A stretch of DNA of 64,000 nucleotides, from NCBI GenBank assembly GCA_900637675.1, contig LR134389.1:1612001-1676000 (forward strand), written 5' to 3'. The notes beneath the pieces were generated by a model that worked only from the letters and a program-made list of their open reading frames with translations, had not been told where the DNA came from and did not search any database. Shown piece after piece: positions 47,987 through 57,607 of this stretch. Every line of letters starts with the position of its first letter. Within the stretch, counting starts at the first letter, position 1. A program made the translations under genes and the position numbers. The DNA comes from Streptococcus equi subsp. equi (GTDB taxonomy: Bacteria > Bacillota > Bacilli > Lactobacillales > Streptococcaceae).

Positions 47987-48337
47987 ATGATCATCTACAA
48001 ATTAACAGCCTTAGCCTTTATTATCCTGACTCCCTTATTCTCTATGATAATGATATCCCTATTGAGACTGGGACGAAGAGGCCTTAAATTTCCTGATTTA
48101 GCCTTACCACTTTTTGTTTTTGAAATTGTTATTGTATCAGGAAAATTTTTCACCCATCATTTACTACCTTATTACCTGATTGTTATGTCCTTGTTGGCCA
48201 TTGTTATGGCACTCTTACTGATTATCAGAATCCAGCAGTTTTCTTACCGCCGATTTTTCAAACTATTTTGGCGAGTAGGCTTTTTAGTCACACTACTCTT
48301 TTACCTGATGCTAGTTGGTCTTATTTTTATCGTTTAG
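47987..48337 (+). CDS. DUF3397 membrane protein
   Basis: A 116-residue protein with four hydrophobic segments, typical of the DUF3397 family of small Firmicutes membrane proteins. Function unknown. Single gene with no obvious partner. Confidence 0.75.
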   Translation: MIIYKLTALAFIILTPLFSMIMISLLRLGRRGLKFPDLALPLFVFEIVIVSGKFFTHHLLPYYLIVMSLLAIVMALLLIIRIQQFSYRRFFKLFWRVGFLVTLLFYLMLVGLIFIV

Positions 48338-48374
48338 TGCCTTACCAGACATGGCTTCAAGCCTAGCAGTCTGA

Positions 48375-48456
48375 ATCTGCCAATTAACTCTAGCACTATC
48401 ACTCAAAAGGAAGCTGTCTTTGAACTTTCTGCTTGAGTGGGACTTTTTTCAAAGCA
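48375..48456 (+). repeat. Direct repeat copy A with terminator stem
   Basis: An ~82-bp sequence that recurs at 49328-49408 with a handful of differences. It includes CACTCAA...TTGAGTG followed by GGGACTTTTTT, so it acts as the terminator of the DUF3397 gene. Confidence 0.8.
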
Positions 48457-48510
48457 ATCAATCCATATCAAACCAGCATTAGAGCATGCGGCTTGATACG
48501 GATTGATTGC
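48454..48510. terminator. Long hairpin after repeat A
   Basis: GCAATCAATCC and GGATTGATTGC plus inner TATCAA/TTGATA form a stem of about 17 bp with one mismatch. No gene lies between it and 48666. Confidence 0.55.
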
Positions 48511-48665
48511 TTTAAGAACTGTTGTAAAATATCAAAAATTCAGTTTTTAATAAAGTCCATTAGCTATTTCTACACTAAATATCATTTAAGAAAACAGAGG
48601 CTAATAACTAGAGTTCACTATAACCTAAAATCACCAATACCTCCGATTAACTTAATTTAACCAAA

Positions 48666-49163
48666 CTACTGTATATACCAAAGTTTTTTACGTGTCATTA
48701 TAATACGTTCAGATAAATCATCTAATGCACGATCTTTGTTGAGACCAACATCATATTGAATACCCATTAATCTATCTAGAAACTCAAGACGATATTTCTT
48801 CATAATATTTCGTGAGTGTCCTTCTGGAAAATGCTCATCAATAAGCGAACTTACAATCTCAACTTTATTACTAATTTTAAAATAGCGACTTTTCAAAGAT
48901 TGTAATTCTTCTTTAATTGCTCTTAATTTAGAAAAACTATCTGCTCCATAAACCTTAGCTTCCATTTCATTAGCCTCAGAATAACTTAGTTTTATTGTTG
49001 CAATAAAATTTCTAAGTACTTCCTTCTCTTTTTTAAGCTCCCTTTCTGTCGGACTCATTCTATAGTAATATTGACGCCAACGATATTGAGAAGCGTTGAC
49101 TTTTTGATCACTTATAGTCAAAATAGTCAATGCTACTACACTAAAGAAAAATATTCTTTTCGT
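48666..49163 (-). CDS. Secreted coiled-coil protein whose start codon reads ACG
   Basis: The frame encodes KRIFFFSVVALTILTISDQKVNA, a clear signal peptide, then a helical, charged ~140-residue protein with coiled-coil character (RELKKEKEVLRNFIATIKL..). At the place where the start is expected (49161-49163, nine bases after AGGAG) the codon is ACG, not ATG. The first usable start (TTG at 49130) would lose most of the signal. Not recognised. It is flanked by direct repeats at 48375 and 49328. Confidence 0.55.
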   Translation of the reverse strand, partial: TKRIFFFSVVALTILTISDQKVNASQYRWRQYYYRMSPTERELKKEKEVLRNFIATIKLSYSEANEMEAKVYGADSFSKLRAIKEELQSLKSRYFKISNKVEIVSSLIDEHFPEGHSRNIMKKYRLEFLDRLMGIQYDVGLNKDRALDDLSERIIMTRKKLWYIQ

Positions 49164-49327
49164 TTGCAGTTTCTCCTATACTTCATAATGTACTATTTGT
49201 ATATAAACACAACATAACCAAGCATTAGTATATCAGAAAACTTTCTTAAATATGTGATATTAGCTAATCTTTTTTTAAAACTCTCTATATATTAAGGTAT
49301 TATGGACATATTGACTTAGCAGATTAG

Positions 49328-49408
49328 ATCTGCCAATTAGCTCTAGCACTATCACTCAAAATGAAGCTGTCTTTGAGTTTTCTGCTTGAGTGGGACTTTT
49401 TCAAAGCA
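49328..49408 (+). repeat. Direct repeat copy B
   Basis: Second copy of the repeat at 48375-48456, same orientation. The segment between the copies carries the secreted-protein gene and is AT-richer than its surroundings. The rest of 49164-49495 has no gene. Confidence 0.8.
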
Positions 49409-49417
49409 GCATATCAA

Positions 49418-49463
49418 AAACCCGTATCAAGCCACATGGTTAAGCTTAGCTTGGTACGGGTTT
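49418..49463 (-). terminator. Terminator of ftsK
   Basis: AAACCCGTATCAAGC and GCTTGGTACGGGTTT pair (one G-T). On the minus strand it ends in TTTTTGA, 33 bp past the ftsK stop. Confidence 0.8.
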
Positions 49464-49495
49464 GTTTTATGATGAGCCTTTAGATGAGCTCTTTT

Positions 49496-51808
49496 TTAAT
49501 TGGTTTGCAGTACCTTTCTTGGCTTAGTCCCCTCAGCTGGACCAATGACACCGGCCTCTTCTAATTCGTCCATTAGTCGAGTTGCTCGGTTAAAGCCAAC
49601 CGATAGACGCCTTTGGAGCATCGAGGCGCTTGCCTTTTGCGTTTCCAATACAAGAGCCTTTGCTTCCTCAAAAAGGGGATCACCCTCAGGAGCTCCGCTG
49701 CTGCCATAATCAGAGTCACTAACCTCACCCGGATCAAAATAATCATCATAATCAGCCTCTGCCTGCTCCTTGATAAAGCTAACAATGCGCTCAACATCAT
49801 CATCTGAAATAAAGGAGCCTTGCAGACGCACAGGGTGATTCTCATCAATCGGCTTAAAGAGCATGTCCCCGCGACCAAGCAGCTTTTCAGCGCCATTTTC
49901 ATCAAGAATGGTGCGACTATCTGTTCCTGATGAAACCGCAAAGGCAATACGTGATGGAACATTAGCCTTAATCAATCCAGAAATAACATCAACAGAAGGT
50001 CTCTGAGTAGCTAAAATCATATGGATACCTGCTGCACGCGCCTTTTGCCCAAGACGAATAATAGCATCCTCAACCTCCTTACTAGCCACCATCATCAAAT
50101 CAGCTAGCTCATCAACAATAACAACAATCATCGGCAAAGGGATTTGCTTTTGCTCAGATTGCTTGTTGTAGGCTTCAACCTTGGCATTGTAGCCTGCAAT
50201 ATTTCGGACACCGACCTTACTGAACAGCTCATAGCGATTTTCCATCTCATCAACAACCTTCTGAAGCGCTTTGCTTGCTTTACGAGGGTTGGTGACCACC
50301 GGGATTAACAGGTGAGGAATGTCATTATAAACAGACAGCTCAACCATTTTCGGATCGACCATTAGGAATTTGACCTGATCCGGTCTAGCCTTCATTAAAA
50401 TACTGGAGATAATACCGTTGACTGCAACAGATTTCCCTGATCCTGTTGAGCCAGCCACCAGCAAATGAGGCATGCGGGTCAAATCAAAGCTTCTGGCACT
50501 ACCGTTGACAGCCTTACCAAGAGGAATTTCCAATAATTTGTCATCAGATGTGTTGGATTGCTCCCAAAGCTCGCGGAAAGAAACCGTTGCAACCTCTGAA
50601 TTTGGTACCTCTATACCCACAAGGGATTTGCCAGGGATCGGAGCTTCAATCCGTACGTCCTTGGCTGCCAAGGCCAAGGCCAAGTCATCAGCTAAATTGG
50701 AAATGCGATTCACACGAACACCAACAGCCGGCTTAACCTCGTATTTAGTTACAGATGGCCCAATCTCTGCCCGCTCCACCTTGACGTCAATTCCAAAGCT
50801 TCTGAAGGTATCCTCTAATACCTTGATATTTTGACGAACAAGGTACTTTTCCTTGAATTGATTTTTAGGCTTATCAGCAGCAAACAGCTCTATCGTCGGC
50901 AGCTTGTAAAGCAGATTGGTCTTTGGCGTGAAATCGACCTCCACTGACAGCTCCTCATCATCTGACAGCGGCGCCTCTCCTGCGATTGCTGAAGCACCCG
51001 TTAGAGGGGCTTCTGGTACAGACTCCTCTTCATCTCCAAATGCCTCAGGCTCATCATCAGCAGGGTGTGAGTCATAGGCCAGAATTTCCGGCTCAAAAAA
51101 TGCTTCAGACTCCTTCTGATCAGCCATCTCCATCAATAGGTCTTCTGGCTCTGCTAAAAGCTCACCTGTCTCAGGATTAATCGCTTGATTGGCCAGATAT
51201 TCTTGCTCCTCCAAGGCCTCTCTTGCTAGACGCTCCTCTTCAGCCAGCAATCGTTGCTTTTCTCGCTCAACAAACCGCTTTTCCTTGTTTTCTTGATAGG
51301 CCAGGGATAGCTTTTCAAAAAGCGTCTTAACAAAATGACTGACGTCATAAATATCCCAAGGGGTCATTAAAAACAAGCCCAGCAGGATAAACAAAAAACC
51401 AATAAAATAAGAGCCAATATTAGAAAACAAGAAGGAAATAGGCTTGTACAGCATGGCCCCAAGCATACCACCACCAACAAACTCGCTAACCTTAAAGGCT
51501 AGCAGGTCATTGGTGATTAGCTGGATAGTCCCAGCAACAATAGCCTGATGAGCTAGCTGAGGCAATGAGAAAAGATAGGCATGCCATTCAACCAGAAGCC
51601 CTAAAAACAAGATGATAAAGCCAGCGATAAGGCCATCTTTTTGCCTGAGCCACTTGAAGAAAAAGAGGTAAAAAAGGACCGCCAACATCAAGAGATTGGC
51701 TAAGTCGCCAACCATAAAGCGAATAAGATTATATAAGGTAACCCCAAGCGCACCTAAGCGAAGCATGGCAAAAACAAGCAATAAAGCGCAGGAGAAAGAA
51801 GCAATCAT
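49496..51808 (-). CDS. ftsK: DNA translocase FtsK/SpoIIIE
   Basis: Essential-class septal DNA pump: N-terminal membrane segments, an acidic linker, then the RecA-like motor (Walker [15 protein letters not shown], Walker [24 protein letters not shown]) and a gamma domain ([30 protein letters not shown]). The 770-residue frame starts at ATG 51808. The conserved start (MARRTQRQK) lies at 51894 but is out of frame by one missing base in the T6 run at 51867-51872. Either the internal start is used, the frame is restored by slippage, or the base call is wrong. Confidence 0.92.
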   Translation of the reverse strand: MIASFSCALLLVFAMLRLGALGVTLYNLIRFMVGDLANLLMLAVLFYLFFFKWLRQKDGLIAGFIILFLGLLVEWHAYLFSLPQLAHQAIVAGTIQLITNDLLAFKVSEFVGGGMLGAMLYKPISFLFSNIGSYFIGFLFILLGLFLMTPWDIYDVSHFVKTLFEKLSLAYQENKEKRFVEREKQRLLAEEERLAREALEEQEYLANQAINPETGELLAEPEDLLMEMADQKESEAFFEPEILAYDSHPADDEPEAFGDEEESVPEAPLTGASAIAGEAPLSDDEELSVEVDFTPKTNLLYKLPTIELFAADKPKNQFKEKYLVRQNIKVLEDTFRSFGIDVKVERAEIGPSVTKYEVKPAVGVRVNRISNLADDLALALAAKDVRIEAPIPGKSLVGIEVPNSEVATVSFRELWEQSNTSDDKLLEIPLGKAVNGSARSFDLTRMPHLLVAGSTGSGKSVAVNGIISSILMKARPDQVKFLMVDPKMVELSVYNDIPHLLIPVVTNPRKASKALQKVVDEMENRYELFSKVGVRNIAGYNAKVEAYNKQSEQKQIPLPMIVVIVDELADLMMVASKEVEDAIIRLGQKARAAGIHMILATQRPSVDVISGLIKANVPSRIAFAVSSGTDSRTILDENGAEKLLGRGDMLFKPIDENHPVRLQGSFISDDDVERIVSFIKEQAEADYDDYFDPGEVSDSDYGSSGAPEGDPLFEEAKALVLETQKASASMLQRRLSVGFNRATRLMDELEEAGVIGPAEGTKPRKVLQTN

Positions 51809-51977
51809 TCTCTTAATAGCCTTTTGCTTTTCAAGCTCTGCCTTTGTTAAACGTCTCTTAGGGGGATTTTTTGTCGTTGAGTTCTTCTAGCCATAGCCTT
51901 ATTATAACATTTTTTAATCGTTATGAAAGATGACATTAAAATTCTCAATAAATAGATGAAGCTGCTTGATTTTATGC

Positions 51978-51983
51978 TATAAT
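51978..51983 (+). promoter_or_regulatory. Extended -10 promoter of the 57-aa gene
   Basis: TGCTATAAT is an extended -10 element 30 bp upstream of the start codon at 52014. No good -35 is needed in this class. Confidence 0.6.
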
Positions 51984-52013
51984 GTCAATCATAAGAACAA
52001 ATAGGAGTTGAAG

Positions 52014-52187
52014 ATGGAAAAAGAATTTAACACCTTGACCTATGGTAAGCTTCCCCTGCAAATTGATATGGGGCATGGCAAGCTAATTCCCAAAGGAGTT
52101 GAAGTCAAGGCTATCGTTGATATGCAGACCGGGCAAGTCACCTTCAAGGTTTCTCAGGAGGACTTAGAGAAGCTTAGAAATAGTTAA
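52014..52187 (+). CDS. Small conserved-looking protein, 57 aa
   Basis: ATG at 52014 with AGGAG 6-7 bp upstream and its own promoter. The product MEKEFNTLTYGKLPLQIDMG..VKAIVDMQTGQVTFKVSQEDLEKLRNS is soluble and has codon use like the neighbours. Family not recognised. It precedes the PPIase gene by 85 bp on the same strand. Confidence 0.7.
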   Translation: MEKEFNTLTYGKLPLQIDMGHGKLIPKGVEVKAIVDMQTGQVTFKVSQEDLEKLRNS

Positions 52188-52272
52188 AAATAGACTTCGT
52201 CTCAATGCCCTTTAGCTTTATTTTCCAAGTCATTTTATGTTAAAATAAAAGAAATTGTTCTAAGGAGTACAC

Positions 52273-53085
52273 ATGAAAAAACTACTATCTTTTGGCTTAA
52301 TCGGTCTTGCTTTGCTTAGCTTAAGTGGCTGTGAGTCCATTGATCGTGCTATTAAAGGTGATGAATACGTCGATGAAAAAATCGCTAGAGAGGAAAGCGA
52401 GACAGCAGCAAAGGCTTATGAAGCAAAAATCAAAAAAGCACTCAAGGCTGACGCTGATCAGTTTCCACAATTAAATAAAGAAGTCGACAAAGACGAAGCT
52501 AAGGTCATTATCAAAACTAATCAGGGCGATATCACCCTCAAGCTCTTCCCCAAGTATGCACCGCTTGCTGTTGAAAACTTTTTAACACACGCCAAGGAAG
52601 GCTATTACGACAAACTTTTGTTCCATCGGGTGATTAATAACTTTATGATTCAAACCGGTGATCCAAAGGGAGATGGATCTGGCGGAGAATCCATTTGGAA
52701 GGGCAAGGACAGCAAAAAAGATGCGGGACAAGGCTTTGCTAATGAAATCTCACCATTTTTATATAACATTCGAGGGGCTCTTGCTATGGCAAATGCCGGT
52801 GCAGATACTAATGGCAGCCAGTTCTTCATCAATCAAAGCAAGCTCAACCAAGCCAAGGCCTTATCAATTGATAATTACTCTAAGCCAATCATTGACTCCT
52901 ACGAAGAAGGGGGTAATCCTAGCCTAGATGGTGGCTATACCGTTTTTGGTCAGGTTATTGAGGGTATGGATATCGTTGATAAAATAGCTGCCAGCCCAGT
53001 CGGCCCAAATGACAAACCAATAGAGAACATCACTATTAATGCTATTGACATTGTTAAGGATTACTCCTTTAAAAATAGCCTCTAA
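52273..53085 (+). CDS. slrA: Cyclophilin-type peptidyl-prolyl isomerase lipoprotein
   Basis: Surface lipoprotein foldase resembling pneumococcal SlrA. Signal peptide with lipobox LSLSGC; cyclophilin domain from ~75 on (IKTNQGDITLKLFPKYAPLAVENFLTHA, FHRVINNFMIQTGDPKGDGSGGESIWKG, MANAGADTNGSQFFI). 270 residues. Start at 52273 follows AAGGAG. Confidence 0.9.
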   Translation: MKKLLSFGLIGLALLSLSGCESIDRAIKGDEYVDEKIAREESETAAKAYEAKIKKALKADADQFPQLNKEVDKDEAKVIIKTNQGDITLKLFPKYAPLAVENFLTHAKEGYYDKLLFHRVINNFMIQTGDPKGDGSGGESIWKGKDSKKDAGQGFANEISPFLYNIRGALAMANAGADTNGSQFFINQSKLNQAKALSIDNYSKPIIDSYEEGGNPSLDGGYTVFGQVIEGMDIVDKIAASPVGPNDKPIENITINAIDIVKDYSFKNSL

Positions 53086-53102
53086 GCTACAACAACAATA
53101 AA

Positions 53103-53155
53103 ACGACCAGCTCCTTATCGGAAAAGCCACCGATTCAAGAGCTGGTCGTGATTTT
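53103..53155 (+). terminator. Terminator of the PPIase gene
   Basis: ACGACCAGCTC (53103-53113) pairs with GAGCTGGTCGT (53139-53149), followed by GATTTTTT. Confidence 0.85.
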
Positions 53156-53233
53156 TTGCTATCAATTAAATAAAGAAGCTAGCCTATTGATCATATCATT
53201 AGCAGCTATCCATTCACAGCCAGCTATGGTTTA

Positions 53234-54067
53234 CTAGGAATGCTTTTTAAAGTAGCCCTGCTTAGGCGAAACAAAGAAGCTAATCAGAAACACCACAGCC
53301 GAGGTCAAAACAATGCTTGAGCCTGCTGCAATATTAAAGGTGTAGCCCAAATAGAGCCCCAACACAGAGGTCATAGCTCCCAAGCATGAGGAGATAACCA
53401 GCATTACCTTTAGGCTGTTAGCATACAAATACGCTGTAGCCGCTGGCGTAATCAGCATCGCCACAATCAAAATGGTACCAACACTTTGCATAGCAGTCAC
53501 CGAAACCAAGGTCAACAAAATCATCAACAGATAATGATAAGCAGTGACCTTCATTCCCATAGACCTTGCTAGCACAGGATCAAAGGAGGTAATGAGTAAT
53601 TCCTTAAAGAAGAGGACAATAATAGCCAAAACAAAAACCGAAACAATGATCGTAATCCATTTGTCACTGTCTTGCACTGCTAGGATATTTCCAAAGAGGA
53701 TATGAAAAAGATCCGTTGAGCTATTAGCAATCCCAATCAGAATAACCCCTAAGGCAAGAAAAGAGCTAAAGGTTATCCCTATTGCTGTGTCTCCCTTGAT
53801 AACAGAGTTTTCCTTGATGTAGGTAATGATAACAGAGGCTAGCAAGCCAAAGACAATAGCCCCTACAAAAAAATTAATCCCTAAAATAAAGGACAAGGCT
53901 ACTCCTGGCAAAACAGCGTGAGAAATCGCATCACCCATTAATGACATGGACCTAAGGATAATAAAGCAGCCTACTGCTCCTGATACAATACCAATAACAA
54001 CGGCTGTAATAAGGGCATTTTGTAAAAAATGATAGGACATCAGGCCCTCAAAAAACTTCAAATACAT
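53234..54067 (-). CDS. mtsC: Metal ABC transporter permease MtsC
   Basis: Membrane subunit of the Mn/Fe/Zn (ABC-3) family with eight or so segments; conserved GAVGCFIILRSMSLMGDAISHAVLPG. The start is adjacent to the ATPase stop. 277 residues. Confidence 0.95.
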   Translation of the reverse strand: MYLKFFEGLMSYHFLQNALITAVVIGIVSGAVGCFIILRSMSLMGDAISHAVLPGVALSFILGINFFVGAIVFGLLASVIITYIKENSVIKGDTAIGITFSSFLALGVILIGIANSSTDLFHILFGNILAVQDSDKWITIIVSVFVLAIIVLFFKELLITSFDPVLARSMGMKVTAYHYLLMILLTLVSVTAMQSVGTILIVAMLITPAATAYLYANSLKVMLVISSCLGAMTSVLGLYLGYTFNIAAGSSIVLTSAVVFLISFFVSPKQGYFKKHS

Positions 54068-54793
54068 TTAAAACATTCCCTTTCCTAAGAATAGATGATC
54101 ACCATAGGCCTTTGATAGGGTTTCAACAGTGAACACCTCATCAACAGATCCATAAGCGATCAGCTCTTTGTTCAATACCACTAACTCATCAAAGTAATGC
54201 TCTACCTTGCTTAAATCGTGATGAACAATTAAAATCGTTTTGCCTGCTTTTTTCAAGTCCTTGAGCAGGTCAATGATGATTTTTTCACTAACCGAATCAA
54301 TCCCAACAAAGGGCTCATCAAGAAAAATATAGTCTGACTCCTGAATCAAGCATCTAGCTACTAGCATACGCTGAAACTGACCACCAGAAAGAGATTTTAT
54401 CGGACGATTACCAAAGCCAGCAAGCCCAACCTGCTCTAGCAGCTGGTCAACCTGATCATATTCTTTTTTTCCGACACGACGAAAAAGCCCTAGCCTAGTG
54501 TAGGTCCCTAATGAGACGCACTCCTTCACCGTAATTGGAAAGTTGTAGTCAATCATGCTGCGCTGCTCTACATAAGCAATCGTATGCCCCAGCCTTCGAC
54601 CGTCCTTTTGATCAACAGTTACTTGGCCACTATAATCTAAAAGATTGAGCATAGCCTTCATCAAGGTTGATTTTCCTGCACCATTTGGCCCGATAATCCC
54701 AACGATAGCTGGTCCTTTGATTTGTAGTGAGATATTGTCTAAGGCTTTTACGTTACCGTTATAGCTAACCGAAAGATTTTGCGTATCAATCAT
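54068..54793 (-). CDS. mtsB: Metal ABC transporter ATPase MtsB
   Basis: A 241-residue ATPase with Walker A GPNGAGKST, signature LSGGQFQR and Walker B YIFLDEPF. Middle gene of mtsABC. Confidence 0.95.
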   Translation of the reverse strand: MIDTQNLSVSYNGNVKALDNISLQIKGPAIVGIIGPNGAGKSTLMKAMLNLLDYSGQVTVDQKDGRRLGHTIAYVEQRSMIDYNFPITVKECVSLGTYTRLGLFRRVGKKEYDQVDQLLEQVGLAGFGNRPIKSLSGGQFQRMLVARCLIQESDYIFLDEPFVGIDSVSEKIIIDLLKDLKKAGKTILIVHHDLSKVEHYFDELVVLNKELIAYGSVDEVFTVETLSKAYGDHLFLGKGMF

Positions 54794-54852
54794 TTTTTCT
54801 CCTTAATACAAACAAAGCACAACACCAGAAGCTGCTGTGCTTTATTGTTATA

Positions 54853-55785
54853 TTATTTTGCTAAGCCTTCAGAAATTTTATCAAGGTTCCATTTCATCAT
54901 GGCATAGTAGCTGTCTCCATCTTGGCCTTTTTTGGCTACAGAGTCAGTAAAGATTTCTGCATAGATCGGAATACCACTGTCCTTAGAAACAGTCTCCATT
55001 GGACGTCTGTCAACACTTGACTCAACAAAAAGCGCTGATGGCTTAACGTCTTTCAATTTTTCGATCAATGATGAAATTTGATCCGGAGTTCCTTCTTCTT
55101 CAGTGTTGATTTCCCAGATGTAGGCTGATGGGACACCGTAAGCTTTTGAGAAGTATTTGAAGCAGCCTTCACTTGTGACGATTAGCTTTTTATTGTCAGC
55201 AATAGCATCAAATTTTGATTTTGCTTCCTTATCAAGCTTCTCTAGCTTCTCAACGTAAGCTTTTAGGTTGTTTTCATAGGTTTCCTTGTTTTTAGGGTCT
55301 TTAGCGATCAATTGCTTTGCAATATTTTTTGAATAGATAACCCCATTTTCAAGATTCAACCAAGCATGAGGGTCTTCCTTGCCTTTTTCACTTTCACCTT
55401 CTAGGTAAATCACATCAATACCATCAGATACAGCGAAGTAGTCCTTGTCCTTTTCCTTCTTAGCATTTTTTACAAGCTTTGTAAACCAAGCCTGTCCGCC
55501 GTCTTCAAGGTTAATACCGTTATAGAGAATAAGATCGGCATTGCTGGTCTTCTCAACGTCTTCTGGCAATGGCTCATACTCATGCGGATCTTGACCAATC
55601 GGCACAATGCTGTGCAAGTCAATCTTGTCACCTGCAATATTTTTAGTCATGTCAGCAATAATGGAATTGGTAACCACAACCTTGAGCTTGTCACTCTTAG
55701 CTTCCTTGTTTCCACCATTAGAGCAGGCAACCAGCATGAAAACAGCCAAAAAAGCACTCAAGGCGAGGCTAAGTTTCTTTTTCAT
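54853..55785 (-). CDS. mtsA: Metal-binding lipoprotein MtsA
   Basis: Manganese/iron-binding surface lipoprotein of the LraI family. Lipobox LVAC; metal ligands expected as His in DPHEYEP, His in DPHAWLN, Glu in ..FVESSVD and Asp in AEIFTDS. 310 residues. First gene of the operon, under the candidate MtsR site at 55817-55834. Confidence 0.96.
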   Translation of the reverse strand: MKKKLSLALSAFLAVFMLVACSNGGNKEAKSDKLKVVVTNSIIADMTKNIAGDKIDLHSIVPIGQDPHEYEPLPEDVEKTSNADLILYNGINLEDGGQAWFTKLVKNAKKEKDKDYFAVSDGIDVIYLEGESEKGKEDPHAWLNLENGVIYSKNIAKQLIAKDPKNKETYENNLKAYVEKLEKLDKEAKSKFDAIADNKKLIVTSEGCFKYFSKAYGVPSAYIWEINTEEEGTPDQISSLIEKLKDVKPSALFVESSVDRRPMETVSKDSGIPIYAEIFTDSVAKKGQDGDSYYAMMKWNLDKISEGLAK

Positions 55786-55816
55786 CAGTTATCTCCTTAG
55801 GATCTATTATTTAATT

Positions 55817-55834
55817 AATTAAGTATAGTTAATT
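55817..55834. promoter_or_regulatory. Candidate MtsR operator of mtsABC
   Basis: AATTAAGTATAGTTAATT is a near-palindrome (16 of 18 positions symmetric) between the divergent mtsA and mtsR genes, 32-49 bp upstream of mtsA. AT-rich palindromes of this kind are bound by DtxR/MntR-family metalloregulators. Confidence 0.7.
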
Positions 55835-55930
55835 ATGCTATTAGCATAACTTTTTTTTAGGCCTTTGTCAAGATTTTTATGAAATAATCTGATATAATAA
55901 TCATTATAAATAAGAGAAAGGCTTTTAGAC

Positions 55931-56578
55931 ATGACGCCTAATAAAGAAGACTATTTGAAATGTATTTATGAAATCGGAGAGCAAAACATTAAAATTTCTA
56001 ACAAAATGGTTGCAGAGAGAATGAAGGTTTCTGCACCCGCTGTGTCAGAAATGATTAAGAAAATGATCGCACAAGGCTGGATTGTAAAGGATAAGACCTG
56101 CGGCTATTATCTAACAGAGCAAGGGCAGCGCTTAGTGGCAAATCTTTATCGTAAGCACCGATTGATGGAGGTTTTCTTGATCCATCAACTGGGCTATACT
56201 GCTAGAGAGGTGCACCAAGAGGCTGAGGTACTAGAGCATACTGTGTCAGATATGTTTATTGATCGCTTGGATAAAACCCTTGGCTATCCTACTTTTTGCC
56301 CTCATGGAGGGACAATTCCACGCCGCCAGCAGCCACTAATCGAAATCAACAAAACAACGCTTAATACTATTAAAGAGCTGGGAATTTTTCGTTTGAGCAG
56401 GGTGCATGATCACTTTGAGCTTATCCAGTACCTAGAAGCACACCAGCTGACGATCAATAGTGAGTTTAGACTGATTCAAATAGATGACTTCGCAAAAACC
56501 TATACCATCACTTATGCAGATAAGGAATTGATCATTCCTGAAAACATCGCCAAGCAGCTCTTTGTTACTGCTATTTAA
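55931..56578 (+). CDS. mtsR: DtxR-family metalloregulator MtsR
   Basis: A 215-residue Fe/Mn-responsive repressor. Winged helix (YLKCIYEIGEQNIKISNKMVAERMKVSAPAVSEMIKKM), then the metal-binding dimer domain with HEAEVLEHTVSD-like pattern (HQEAEVLEHTVSD), and a C-terminal SH3-like part. Divergent from mtsABC. Confidence 0.96.
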   Translation: MTPNKEDYLKCIYEIGEQNIKISNKMVAERMKVSAPAVSEMIKKMIAQGWIVKDKTCGYYLTEQGQRLVANLYRKHRLMEVFLIHQLGYTAREVHQEAEVLEHTVSDMFIDRLDKTLGYPTFCPHGGTIPRRQQPLIEINKTTLNTIKELGIFRLSRVHDHFELIQYLEAHQLTINSEFRLIQIDDFAKTYTITYADKELIIPENIAKQLFVTAI

Positions 56579-56580
56579 AT

Positions 56581-56628
56581 AAAAAAAGACCTGATATTTG
56601 CTGTCACCACAGGCTATCAGGTTTTTTT
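56581..56628. terminator. Bidirectional terminator between mtsR and mtnN
   Basis: ACCTGATA and TATCAGGT form the stem, with A7 on the left and T7 on the right, serving both convergent genes. Confidence 0.85.
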
Positions 56629-56633
56629 GGTCA

Positions 56634-57335
56634 TCATTTTTTATCAGGTAAGGCCTCTAAAAAGGCTATCAAGACCTTGGCTGATTTTTTTCCAGCCTCA
56701 ACAATAAACTGATCGAAGGTCATATTAGCATCGTGGGCCGCTGTGTCACTCATCGCCCTAACAACAATAAATGGCTTGCCAGCAGCTTGAGCTGCCTGTG
56801 CCACTGCTGCTCCCTCCATTTCCACTGCTAAGGTCTCTGGGAAATGTGCTTTGATGGTATCAATACTGTCTTGGCCGGCAATAAAGCTATCTCCTGTTGC
56901 AATCAGGCCAATCCGACTATTGGTCTTTTCCTGATCAAGCACCTGCTTAAAGGTCTCAACCAGCTTGCTATCACTGTCAAAGTAAAGGGGCTGCGCAGCC
57001 ATTTGACCATAGTCATAGCCAAAGGCCGTCACGTCCACATCATGATACACCAAGCGATCAGCAACAACAACATCACCAATAGCCAAGCCACTAGCTATTG
57101 CTCCAGCCGATCCTGTATTTATAATAGCGTCAGCCTGAAAATGCTCTGCTAGCATCGCAACTGTCATCGCTGACATGACCTTTCCAACACCAGATTGGAC
57201 TAAGACGAGCTCATGGCGACCAAGACGACCTGTATAGTAGGTATTGGAAAGCACCTGATGCTCTTGACTATCGTGGAGCTGCTCCAATAAAAACCGCAGC
57301 TCCTCTTCCATAGCCGCAATAATTCCAATTTTCAT
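56634..57335 (-). CDS. mtnN: MTA/SAH nucleosidase
   Basis: Hydrolyses S-adenosylhomocysteine and methylthioadenosine; supplies the AI-2 precursor. IGIIAAMEEEL at the start, catalytic-site VEMEGAAVAQ and SDTA near the end. 233 residues. Downstream of macP in the usual streptococcal order. Confidence 0.97.
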   Translation of the reverse strand: MKIGIIAAMEEELRFLLEQLHDSQEHQVLSNTYYTGRLGRHELVLVQSGVGKVMSAMTVAMLAEHFQADAIINTGSAGAIASGLAIGDVVVADRLVYHDVDVTAFGYDYGQMAAQPLYFDSDSKLVETFKQVLDQEKTNSRIGLIATGDSFIAGQDSIDTIKAHFPETLAVEMEGAAVAQAAQAAGKPFIVVRAMSDTAAHDANMTFDQFIVEAGKKSAKVLIAFLEALPDKK

Positions 57336-57358
57336 ATGATATCCTTATTTGTTTTTTT

Positions 57359-57607
57359 CTATAAATTAAAGACCGCATAAACCAAGAGAGCAATCAAGAC
57401 AAGCACCGCTAAGAGAATCAGATTTAACCGCGATTGAAAGCGACTGCGCTTTGCATTTTCAATTCTGCGACTTTTGTAAATACGATCAGTATGCTTATCC
57501 TCAAAGGTCATGATTTTGGTTTCAAAATCTGCATAATCGTCAGGCTCAAACTGTTCTCCGCGCTGAGCCTTTTCGATAATGTCATCAGTCAGCAAGGGCT
57601 TGCCCAT
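57359..57607 (-). CDS. macP: Cell-wall synthase accessory protein MacP
   Basis: An 82-residue single-pass membrane protein: cytosolic acidic N-terminus (MGKPLLTDDIIEKAQRGEQF), basic stretch, C-terminal membrane helix. In pneumococcus MacP activates the class A PBP2a and is phosphorylated by StkP. Identification rests on the N-terminal pattern, size and gene order nudF-macP-mtnN. Confidence 0.85.
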   Translation of the reverse strand: MGKPLLTDDIIEKAQRGEQFEPDDYADFETKIMTFEDKHTDRIYKSRRIENAKRSRFQSRLNLILLAVLVLIALLVYAVFNL

